Below, one piece after another: positions 7,490 through 14,581 of a stretch of 64,000 nucleotides of DNA (positions are counted from its first letter, which is position 1; each line of letters starts with the position of its first letter). Both the position numbers and the translations under genes were made by a program. Source of the stretch: Deltaproteobacteria bacterium HGW-Deltaproteobacteria-12 (GTDB lineage: Bacteria > Desulfobacterota > Syntrophia > Syntrophales > Smithellaceae); contig PHBK01000003.1 in the NCBI GenBank assembly GCA_002840565.1, forward strand, positions 111,493 to 175,492. Reading direction: 5' to 3'. Under the pieces are notes generated by a model. It was not told the origin of the DNA. It ran no database searches and worked only from the letters and a program-made list of their open reading frames with translations.

Positions 7490-8720
7490 TTTATTTAAAA
7501 TTGCCCTCCGTAATCTCATTCGCTATAAAAGACGGACCTTGCTCACGGCCTCGCTGATCACTATCGGTGTTGTCTTTGTCCTGGTCTTTGTCTCGATTAC
7601 CGGATCTTTCAAGGCCATGATTACCGGCCAAATCACCGATTCCATGATGGGGCATCTTCAGATTCACCGCAAAGGGTATGTCGCTTCCATCGATAACCTG
7701 CCGCTGAATCTCAATATGAAGCCTCAGGGCAATCAAAAAATCGCCACCCTGCTCGGTGCGTATCCGGAGGTGGAAGCCTTCTCGCCCCGCCTTAAGTTCG
7801 GCGCGATGTTCAGCAACTTTACCGAGACGACCAACATCCGCCTCAACGGCATCTATCCCGATCGGGAGTTCCGGACAGTTCCTCTTTTTACCTCTCGCGT
7901 CACAGAGGGGAAAAAAACACTGGGCAGGGGAGAAATCATGATCCCCATACTTTTAGCGAAGGGATTGAAGGTTAAACTGGGTGATCCTGTCGTTGTCGTG
8001 GCCACTAACGTGGATGGCTCCGTCAACGGCAAACAGTTTATCGTCTCCGGCATTCTCGAGAGCGCCACCGGTCCCGGGGGGCGTGATGGATATATCCACA
8101 TCGAGGATGCGGCGGAGGTTCTGCGCATGGCGGAACCGGAAATAAGCGAGGTAGCCGTTCGTCTGAAGAAATTCAGCAATCTTTCCGCTGCGATGCGGAA
8201 TTTGGAGGAAAAGCTCTCCGGCGAGGTCAACAAGCAGGGCATGGCAATTTTTGAAGTTCATTCCTGGGAACAACTCTCGCCTTTCTTTAACATTGCCCGG
8301 ATGATCGATGTAATGACCTTTTTCATCAAAATCATGCTTATCGCCATTGTGCTGATCAGCATCATGAATGTTATGATCATGGCCGTCTATGAGCGCATTC
8401 GCGAAATCGGCACCATAGCCGCCATCGGCACCCTGCCGGGTAAAATCCGTTCCATGTTCATCATCGAAGGATTCTGCATGGGCGTTGTCGGCGCCCTTGC
8501 CGGAGACATCCTGGGAGGATTGGTAGTCCTGATACTCAATCTTGTTGGCATCCGCTTTGATTTCGGCCAGCAGAAAGGGCTGCTCCTTACGGCAACGCTT
8601 GATCCGGTTGACCTGCTGGCCGTATCGGTCATCGTTATTGCAGTCGCTGTAGCGGCCAGCCTGCAGCCGGCAGTGAAGGCATCAAGAATGGAACCAATCG
8701 AGGCCTTGCGCCATGTCTAA
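7482..8720 (+). CDS. ABC transporter permease, MacB/LolC type
   Basis: 412 residues from the ATG at 7482, which has the SD AAAGGAGG inside the ATPase gene; upstream codons in the same frame only overlap the ATPase. The protein has a first helix near residues 20-42, a periplasmic MacB_PCD-type domain (about 50-270) and a C-terminal FtsX domain with three helices (about 280-405, including MIDVMTFFIKIMLIAIVLIS and the ERIREIGT motif). It should dimerise and work with the preceding ATPase to extract or release an envelope substrate. The following LolA-like and barrel genes suggest traffic to the outer membrane. Confidence 0.92.
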   Translation: MLNLFKIALRNLIRYKRRTLLTASLITIGVVFVLVFVSITGSFKAMITGQITDSMMGHLQIHRKGYVASIDNLPLNLNMKPQGNQKIATLLGAYPEVEAFSPRLKFGAMFSNFTETTNIRLNGIYPDREFRTVPLFTSRVTEGKKTLGRGEIMIPILLAKGLKVKLGDPVVVVATNVDGSVNGKQFIVSGILESATGPGGRDGYIHIEDAAEVLRMAEPEISEVAVRLKKFSNLSAAMRNLEEKLSGEVNKQGMAIFEVHSWEQLSPFFNIARMIDVMTFFIKIMLIAIVLISIMNVMIMAVYERIREIGTIAAIGTLPGKIRSMFIIEGFCMGVVGALAGDILGGLVVLILNLVGIRFDFGQQKGLLLTATLDPVDLLAVSVIVIAVAVAASLQPAVKASRMEPIEALRHV

Positions 8721-8738
8721 CTTTTTAGGGAGAGCGTC

Positions 8739-9473
8739 ATGATAAAAAAACTGTTGCTGATTTGTCTGTTGATAGTATCTGTGGCGTGTCCGGCTCTGGC
8801 CCTGGACGGTAAACAACTTCTGGAACAGGTGGACCGGAACCTCAATCCGGAATCCTATGAAATGTATCGCAAGCTGATCAATATTGAGCCAGATGGCCGG
8901 AAGAAAGAATTTACCCTCTTTTCCGTAAAGAAAGGCGCAGATAAAGTAGCCGCCCTGTTTCTTGCTCCGGCCAGCGACAAGGGACGCAGCACGCTGCGGG
9001 TAGGAGACAACATGTGGCTGAACATCCCTAATATCGGCAAGCCGATTCGTATTACCAGCCTTCAGTCCGTGGTCGGCGGCGTCTTTAACAACGCGGACAT
9101 CCTGAGCCTGGACTATGCAGCGGAATATGATGTGGAAAGTGTCTCGGAGTCAGGCGCGGAGAAGTTGCTCCTCTTGAAGGCCAAAACGAAAACAGTCGCC
9201 TATGATCGTCTGAAAATGTGGGTGGATAAGAACAAAAATCTGCCGACAAAGATAGAATGTCTGACGGAAGCAAGAATGCTCATCAAGACTCTCTACTTTA
9301 AGGAGGTCAAGGACTTCGGCGGCGGGATCATCCGCCCTTCTTTGCTGGAAACAGACAGTCCTCTTCATAAAGGATATAAGTCAGTCATGATTTACGCCAA
9401 GATCAAAAAAAGGACATTCAAGGATGAGGTCTTCACTCTCACTTTTATGCCCAATCTGGAATCATTGCGATAA
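8739..9473 (+). CDS. Periplasmic LolA-like lipoprotein-sorting protein
   Basis: 244 residues with a Sec signal peptide (residues 1-21, ending PALA). The mature part resembles the LolA-like fold used for periplasmic carriage of lipoproteins or other acyl chains, especially YRKLINIEPDGRKKEFTLF, NMWLNIPNIGKPIRI and YDRLKMWVDKNKNLPTKIE. Proteins of this type often accompany MacB-like or RND exporters. It lies 18 nt after the permease and its TAA abuts the ATG of the barrel gene, so ATPase, permease, carrier and barrel are one operon. The exported substrate is unknown. Confidence 0.75.
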   Translation: MIKKLLLICLLIVSVACPALALDGKQLLEQVDRNLNPESYEMYRKLINIEPDGRKKEFTLFSVKKGADKVAALFLAPASDKGRSTLRVGDNMWLNIPNIGKPIRITSLQSVVGGVFNNADILSLDYAAEYDVESVSESGAEKLLLLKAKTKTVAYDRLKMWVDKNKNLPTKIECLTEARMLIKTLYFKEVKDFGGGIIRPSLLETDSPLHKGYKSVMIYAKIKKRTFKDEVFTLTFMPNLESLR

Positions 9474-10772
9474 ATGAAACGCATATTATTTATTCTGCTT
9501 ATTATTTTCGGACTCATCCCTCTGGCGGTGCGAGCCGAAGAAAAGTACACCTTCGATCTTAACGAAACCGAAAAGAAACCGTATCATGCGGCGGGCTATG
9601 TTGAATTCAAGCCCTTACTTTTCGGTCTCGACCAGGATGCGGCATTCTACAAACTGCGTTTTTTCAACAATCCTCAGGGAAATGTCCAGTTGGAAGGCAA
9701 CGGACGGGTGTTGCTTGAAGGCAGCTATGAGAAAGACATATTGAGTTTGTTTGCCCGAATCAATACGGATCTGAAATATGGCTATGCGGGCGGTTCGGAG
9801 AGGACAACCTTCTATGAGGCTTATACTTCCCTGAAGCCTTCATCTTCCTGGAGAATCGATCTGGGGAAAAAGACTCTGAAGTGGGGAAAAGGTTACGCCT
9901 GGAATCCCGTGGCTTTTGTCGATCGGCCCAAGGACCCCGACGATCCGGAACAGGCTTTGGAGGGCTATATACTGGCGACAGCCGACTACATCAAAAGCTT
10001 CGCCGGGCCGCTCAAGACTTTCTCTTTCACCCCCGTGCTCTTTCCCGTTTACGATCATGTCAACGATGCTTTCGGCGGCAAATACAAGCTCAACATAGCC
10101 GGCCGGTTCTATTTCCTGCTGTACGACACCGATATTGATCTGATTTTCATGACGGGAGGCAGCAGGCCTGACCGCTACGGCCTTGATTTTTCCCGCAATA
10201 TCACCACAAACCTTGAGGTTCATGGTGAATATGCCTATATCCTCAACAGCCAGAAGAATGTTCTGGATGCAAGCGGTGTTGCCCGGCAGGTCGAAGCCGA
10301 AGCACACAGCTATCTGATCGGCATCCGCTATCTGACCGCCTTTGATTTGACTGCTATCATCGAATACTATCACAACGGTACAGGCTTCACTCAGGATGAA
10401 ATGAAAAACTATTATGGCCTCATTAACCGGGGATTCAACACATACCAGGCAACAGGCAACACGGCCGCCCTTGTTCAGGCGCAGCAGTTGGCGGATGCCG
10501 GTTATAGCCGTGCCAACGCCATGGCCAATTATCTGTATGTCCGTTTCAGCCAGAAAGAACCTTTTGATATTCTTTATTTCACCCCTGCGCTGACGTGGAT
10601 GATGAATGCCGATGACCAAAGCTGGTCATTGACGCCGGAACTGCTTTACAACGGTTTTACCAATTGGGAATTGCGTCTCCGGGCAGGATTGATCTTTGGC
10701 GCCGGAAATTCGGAGTTCGGCGAGAAGCAAAATAATTACCGCATCGAACTGCGGGTTGGTTATTACTTTTAA
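9474..10772 (+). CDS. Probable outer-membrane beta-barrel protein
   Basis: 432 residues starting immediately after the previous stop. A signal peptide (residues 1-21, ending VRA) is followed by alternating hydrophobic/polar strands rich in Tyr, Phe and Gly. The C terminus RVGYYF ends in Phe, the signature recognised by the BAM machinery. The composition and GKKTLKWGKGYAWNPVAF segment resemble porin-like or DUF1302-type barrels seen with lipid or steroid exporters. It completes an envelope export system with the ABC pair and LolA-like carrier. The substrate cannot be told. Confidence 0.7.
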   Translation: MKRILFILLIIFGLIPLAVRAEEKYTFDLNETEKKPYHAAGYVEFKPLLFGLDQDAAFYKLRFFNNPQGNVQLEGNGRVLLEGSYEKDILSLFARINTDLKYGYAGGSERTTFYEAYTSLKPSSSWRIDLGKKTLKWGKGYAWNPVAFVDRPKDPDDPEQALEGYILATADYIKSFAGPLKTFSFTPVLFPVYDHVNDAFGGKYKLNIAGRFYFLLYDTDIDLIFMTGGSRPDRYGLDFSRNITTNLEVHGEYAYILNSQKNVLDASGVARQVEAEAHSYLIGIRYLTAFDLTAIIEYYHNGTGFTQDEMKNYYGLINRGFNTYQATGNTAALVQAQQLADAGYSRANAMANYLYVRFSQKEPFDILYFTPALTWMMNADDQSWSLTPELLYNGFTNWELRLRAGLIFGAGNSEFGEKQNNYRIELRVGYYF

Positions 10773-10811
10773 ACGAAAACGATTTTATCGCTGTTTTAGG
10801 AAATCGAAAAT

Positions 10812-12005
10812 ATGAAAAGACCGACTTTGCCGGAAATACTCAAGACAGCCTTGTATATCGGGACTATCGGCTACGGTGGACCGGCGATTCTGGCCTTGAT
10901 GAAAAAAGTCATCGTCCATGAAAAGGCGTGGGTTTCCGAAGAAGAGTTTATGAATGCCCTGAGCCTTTCACAGATTTTGCCGGGAGCTGTCGGTGTGACC
11001 CTGTTCGGTTATCTTGGCCACAGACTCCGGCGACCATGGGGTGGACTGCTGGCTCCTTTTGCTTTTGCCTTTCCGGCTATGTTTGCCATTACCGTACTGG
11101 CGTGGGCGTATTTTACCTACGGAAATCTGAACTTTGTCCATTCAATTTTTATGGGTCTCGGGGCAATGGTCGTGGCTTTATTAGTCAACGCAACCCTGAT
11201 GATGAGCAAAGCGGTTTTCCCCGGAATAGATCGCAATTCCTACAAAGGCCTGGTAATTGTAGCGCTGGCTTTTCTGGGCATGATGTTCCTGAGATGGAAT
11301 GTTGTTTACATCATCTTAATCTCCGGTCTTCTCGGCTTTTTGTTCCTTTATTTCAGCGGCGAATTCGAGCAGGAAACAATGCCGGCAAATGTAAAAGTGG
11401 AGATTATCGCCCCGAAAGTTCGCAGATGGCAAAATTATCTGCCCCTTTTCGTTTTGGGGATGATCCTCCTGGCCTTCTTTTGGTTTGCTGCCGGTACATG
11501 GACAATATTTGCGACCTTTTTCCAGATCGGCGTTTTTGCCTTCGGCGGCGGTTTTACCGCCATTCCCCTGATTCAGCATGTCGTGGTGGACGGGATGCGC
11601 TGGATTGATTTGACGGCATTTCGCGACGGCATTGCTCTGGGACAGATCACCCCGGGGCCGGTTTTTATCACCGCCACTTTTATCGGCTACAAGGTGGCAG
11701 GCATCAGCGGCGCCTTTGTTGCCACGGTCGGTATTTTCAGCCCCTCCCTTGCCGCCATTGTTCTCCTCAGCCGCGCACATGCGAAGGTTAAAAACATGAA
11801 AATCGTTAAGGTGGTCATCAAGGGATTTTTATCCGGCTTTATCGGAATGCTGCTCTTCATCATCCACCAGTTTGCCTTCCCTTCTCTGATCAACTGGCAA
11901 ACCTGGATGATTTTTACTATATCTACTCTTTATCTGGTTGTATGGAAAAAGGATGCCATCTGGCTGATTCTGGGGACGATTGCTGTTTCTCTGCTGCTGT
12001 TTTAG
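10812..12005 (+). CDS. chrA: Chromate-transporter family protein
   Basis: 397 residues comprising two homologous CHR domains, the long-chain ChrA layout. The first half starts with YIGTIGYGGPAILALMKK and LSLSQILPGAVGV, and the second repeats these as IGVFAFGGGFTAIPLIQ and IALGQITPGPVFIT. About ten hydrophobic helices are present. ChrA proteins export chromate by proton antiport, but many members in anaerobes have no proven substrate. The gene follows the barrel gene by 39 nt and may be part of the same transcript. A role in chromate resistance is family knowledge, not shown here. Confidence 0.88.
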   Translation: MKRPTLPEILKTALYIGTIGYGGPAILALMKKVIVHEKAWVSEEEFMNALSLSQILPGAVGVTLFGYLGHRLRRPWGGLLAPFAFAFPAMFAITVLAWAYFTYGNLNFVHSIFMGLGAMVVALLVNATLMMSKAVFPGIDRNSYKGLVIVALAFLGMMFLRWNVVYIILISGLLGFLFLYFSGEFEQETMPANVKVEIIAPKVRRWQNYLPLFVLGMILLAFFWFAAGTWTIFATFFQIGVFAFGGGFTAIPLIQHVVVDGMRWIDLTAFRDGIALGQITPGPVFITATFIGYKVAGISGAFVATVGIFSPSLAAIVLLSRAHAKVKNMKIVKVVIKGFLSGFIGMLLFIIHQFAFPSLINWQTWMIFTISTLYLVVWKKDAIWLILGTIAVSLLLF

Positions 12006-12078
12006 CAAAAGAGAAAAAGCATCTTCGCCGGCATAAAAAGGAATTTATGAGGGCTTAAAATAACAAAGGAGGTTTGCT

Positions 12079-12429
12079 ATGATCGATGAGTGGCTCAGTC
12101 AAATCAAGAAAAGCAGCGACCCGGAAGCGGTGGGTATGATTCTCGTCCATAACGGCGTCGTGCGCGGCACGGCCAGGGACGGTAAACCGATTAAGGCCAT
12201 GAAGTTATCCTATGATCAGGACTCTCTGGACAGATGCGTGGAAAGGCTCGGGAAGCGGGAGGGAATCGCAGCAATCCGGGCGTGGATAAATAATGGTATG
12301 CTGAAGGTCGGGGACGATATCATGTATCTTCTCGTTGCCGGAAGATTTCGCACCGATGTTCTGCCTGTCCTGCAGGAACTGCTCTCGACGGTCAAAAACG
12401 AAATAGTCCGGGAAGAGGAGTACGGTTAG
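12079..12429 (+). CDS. MoaE-like protein (degenerate molybdopterin synthase large subunit)
   Basis: 116 residues, shorter than classical MoaE (about 150). The core (ILVHNGVVRGTARDGK, MKLSYDQDSLDRCVERL, VGDDIMYLLVAGRFRTDVLPVLQELLSTVKNEIV) matches the MoaE alpha/beta hammerhead fold that attaches sulfur to precursor Z. The usual C-terminal PIWKKE motif with an active-site lysine is replaced by VREEE, although the earlier lysine (TVKNEI) is kept. It may therefore be a divergent enzyme or a paralogue with another task. SD AAAGGAGG precedes the ATG. No moaD gene is adjacent; a moaA gene sits 14 kb away. Confidence 0.7.
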   Translation: MIDEWLSQIKKSSDPEAVGMILVHNGVVRGTARDGKPIKAMKLSYDQDSLDRCVERLGKREGIAAIRAWINNGMLKVGDDIMYLLVAGRFRTDVLPVLQELLSTVKNEIVREEEYG

Positions 12430-12452
12430 ACCAACAAAAATGACGTCTTATG

Positions 12453-13349
12453 TCAACGTGCTGAAGGAGCCTGAGTATCCTGCATCCATTCCTGCATGCC
12501 GGCAGTGTACATCAGCACATTGGTATAACCAAGAACTTCTCGAAGGAGATATGACCAGATCGGGCAACATTGTCCGGTATCGCAGTAAGTTACAATCTCC
12601 TTCGCTTTGTCTTTGCCGGCGGCGGCTTCAGAGATGGCGGCCAGTTCATCCTTTTTCTTGAATGTCGCATCACTATTAAAAGCGCAGGATGTGGGCAGAT
12701 TATATGCTCCCGGTATTCGTCCCATTTTGGGAACGCAGTCCATCTTCTTTTTCCCGGCAAAGTATTCCGGTTCACGGACATCCAGCAGGATAATCTTGCC
12801 CAGACGTTTTTGGATATAATCCTTGTCGGCGAAGTTATCACTGGAGTATTTTCCGCGGAATTGCTTTCCCTTGTTACGGGTGCCGGTTTTAGAAAGAGGT
12901 TTTCTTTCTTCGAACCATTTGTTCATGCCGCCATCCAGCAGAGCGACATTTTCAATGCCGGCATATTGCAGCGTGCAGGCGACGCGGGCGCTTTGATAGC
13001 TGAGTCTTGGTGTGTCCATCCGACCGGTGACCACGACCCAGGAATTCAAACTGATGCCCATGTAGCCAATGGTGTCGTCCAGATCATCCTTTTCGGGTAT
13101 TTCTGCAAAAAGCCCATCTTTTTTATATGCCCAGGCACCATAATAAGCGTTTACCGCTCCGGGAATGTGGCCCTCCCGATAGTCTTCAACACGGCGGACA
13201 TCAAGTACAATCAGCTTTGTGTTTTTGAGATTAGCCTGAAGCCAGTCGGTCGAAACAATAGGCGGCAGGTCCCTGGTGTGGCCTACGCCCGGCAGTAAAA
13301 AAACTAATAATATCAAGGGAATAAGTTTGGACAAAACCCTGTGTCTCAT
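12453..13349 (-). CDS. Exported tandem rhodanese-like sulfurtransferase
   Basis: 298 residues with a signal peptide (about 1-25) and two rhodanese domains. The N-terminal domain has the fold (LIVLDVRRVEDYREGHIPGAVN, MNKWFE) but its active loop reads VVVTGRMDTPRLS with no cysteine, so it should be inactive and structural. The C-terminal domain keeps a catalytic-type loop with VTYCDTGQCC. Such periplasmic proteins move sulfane sulfur or act in sulfide chemistry. The gene has a strong SD (AAAGGAGGG) and lies 185 nt downstream of the selenoperoxiredoxin stop, beyond a terminator-like hairpin, so it is likely transcribed alone. Confidence 0.85.
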   Translation of the reverse strand: MRHRVLSKLIPLILLVFLLPGVGHTRDLPPIVSTDWLQANLKNTKLIVLDVRRVEDYREGHIPGAVNAYYGAWAYKKDGLFAEIPEKDDLDDTIGYMGISLNSWVVVTGRMDTPRLSYQSARVACTLQYAGIENVALLDGGMNKWFEERKPLSKTGTRNKGKQFRGKYSSDNFADKDYIQKRLGKIILLDVREPEYFAGKKKMDCVPKMGRIPGAYNLPTSCAFNSDATFKKKDELAAISEAAAGKDKAKEIVTYCDTGQCCPIWSYLLREVLGYTNVLMYTAGMQEWMQDTQAPSAR

Positions 13350-13483
13350 GTTTTACCCTCCTTTTACTAAAGGTTGGTGTTAATTACGAAAACATTACCC
13401 GATTCGCAAATTGATTATAACACAATCATCTATAAAACAACTATAATTAATGTCCGTTTTTATTAAATTATACGATTTACGAA

Positions 13484-13528
13484 GAACAATAGACGGGCGG
13501 CAATTGAATCACAGCCCGTCTATTGTTC
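13484..13528 (-). terminator. Long hairpin downstream of the peroxiredoxin
   Basis: A perfect 15-bp inverted repeat (13484-13498 with 13514-13528, 15-nt loop) begins 7 bases after the peroxiredoxin stop codon at 13535. Few T residues follow immediately, but position and stability suit a transcript end. Confidence 0.55.
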
Positions 13529-13534
13529 AAGGGG

Positions 13535-14260
13535 TTAATCATCAAACGCCATGCTGGTTTTCCAGACTTCCCAAACTTTGCCTACGAGCTCCGGGCCGGG
13601 TTTGAGTGTGGGCTTGCCGGGTTTCCAGCCGGAAGGTGTGGCCTCGGCACCCTTGGTTTTGCGGACGTGCTGGAAAGCCTGAATCTGACGAATGCTTTCC
13701 ATAACGTTGCGGCCCACCGGAGGGGTCAGGACCTCAAAACCCTGAATGACACCGTCGGGATCGATAATGAACCGGCCGCGTGCTTCCACACCTGCGTCTT
13801 CCAGGTAGACGCCGAAGATGCTGCCTACTTTGCCGCCGCCGTCGGAGAGCATGGGAAAGGGAACGCCGCCTTTGACCATTTTGGCCAGTTCATGGTCGTT
13901 CCACATCTTGTGGACAAAAACACTGTCCACACTCATGGAAAGAACTTCGACACCCAATTTTTGAAATTCGGGATATTTCTCTGCGACCGCAGAGATTTCG
14001 GTGGCTCAGACGAAAGTAAAGTCGCCGGGGTAGAAGCATAAAACAACCCATTTGCCAAGAAACTCGGACAGTTGAACATTAATAAATTTGCCTTTTAAAT
14101 ACGCGGGCGCCGTGAAGTCCGGCGCTTTCTTGCCTACAGTGACCATGCTTTTCACCTCCTGAATTAATGATTGTTCGGGGGATTCCTTTTTCGCTTTGGG
14201 TTTTTCACCGACCGGGCCGCCGGTTGGTCGGGCACAGCCGGCCTTGATTTCCTCCGCCAT
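13535..14260 (-). CDS. Selenocysteine-containing peroxiredoxin (PrxU type)
   Basis: The frame is interrupted by TGA at 14006-14008, exactly where 2-Cys peroxiredoxins have the peroxidatic cysteine: the product reads [12 protein letters not shown]85-ATE, matching FYPLDFTFVCPTE. Downstream the family continues ([51 protein letters not shown]), 241 residues in all. A 6-bp hairpin starts 11 nt after the TGA. The resolving cysteine of the usual EVCPAGW is missing (EATPSGW, Thr208), so it acts with one Sec; Cys75 lies ten residues before Sec. It should reduce peroxides with thioredoxin or a low-molecular-weight thiol. Two in-frame ATG starts with strong SDs exist: 14260 (used here) and 14146. It follows a DUF1858-type gene in a redox operon. 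Confidence 0.88.
13979..13994 (-). promoter_or_regulatory. Putative bacterial SECIS hairpin of the peroxiredoxin
   Basis: On the minus strand CTCTGC, loop GGTC and GCAGAG form a perfect 6-bp stem, extendable by one U-A pair. It starts 11 nt after TGA 14006-14008, so the loop is 17 nt from the codon. The GGUC loop has the G and GU preferred by SelB, close to the E. coli fdhF loop. Confidence 0.75.
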
Positions 14261-14353
14261 AAAATTTGACCTCCTTTCGGTTTATGTGGGTTTTGATAAT
14301 TGGTTTACTCTCCTCCTGCCGCTGTGATTTTTCTAAGCCGGATCTTTCCAGGC

Positions 14354-14581
14354 CTACTTTCTGCCGGCCACCACGTCCTCAAGTTCTCGCATCAGTTGTG
14401 CCAGATCGAGGGTGTGGCGAACGGCAACATCTTCGATTGTGTCAAAAAGGCAGGTGCAGCAAAGGCACGTTCCCGCCTTATCGTCGTACCGGCGAAAAAC
14501 CATTTCCGTGGTTGGCCACTTGGAGACGACATCCAGCAAAGTCGCATCAGCTGCGATGCCTGCTGTTGTTGTTCCGACCAT
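14354..14581 (-). CDS. DUF1858-type small redox protein
   Basis: 75 residues. LLDVVSKWPTTEMVFRRY, a cysteine group CLCCTCLF and the tail TIEDVAVRHTLDLAQLMREL fit the DUF1858 / hybrid-cluster-protein-associated redox disulfide family, whose members carry a CxxC-like pair after a helical N terminus. Here four cysteines occur within six residues. The ATG begins directly after the TAA of the CoA-disulfide-reductase-like gene with the SD inside that gene (CGAGGG), so the pair is coupled. It may pass electrons between the flavoenzyme and the selenoperoxiredoxin downstream, but that is inference. Confidence 0.75.
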   Translation of the reverse strand: MVGTTTAGIAADATLLDVVSKWPTTEMVFRRYDDKAGTCLCCTCLFDTIEDVAVRHTLDLAQLMRELEDVVAGRK

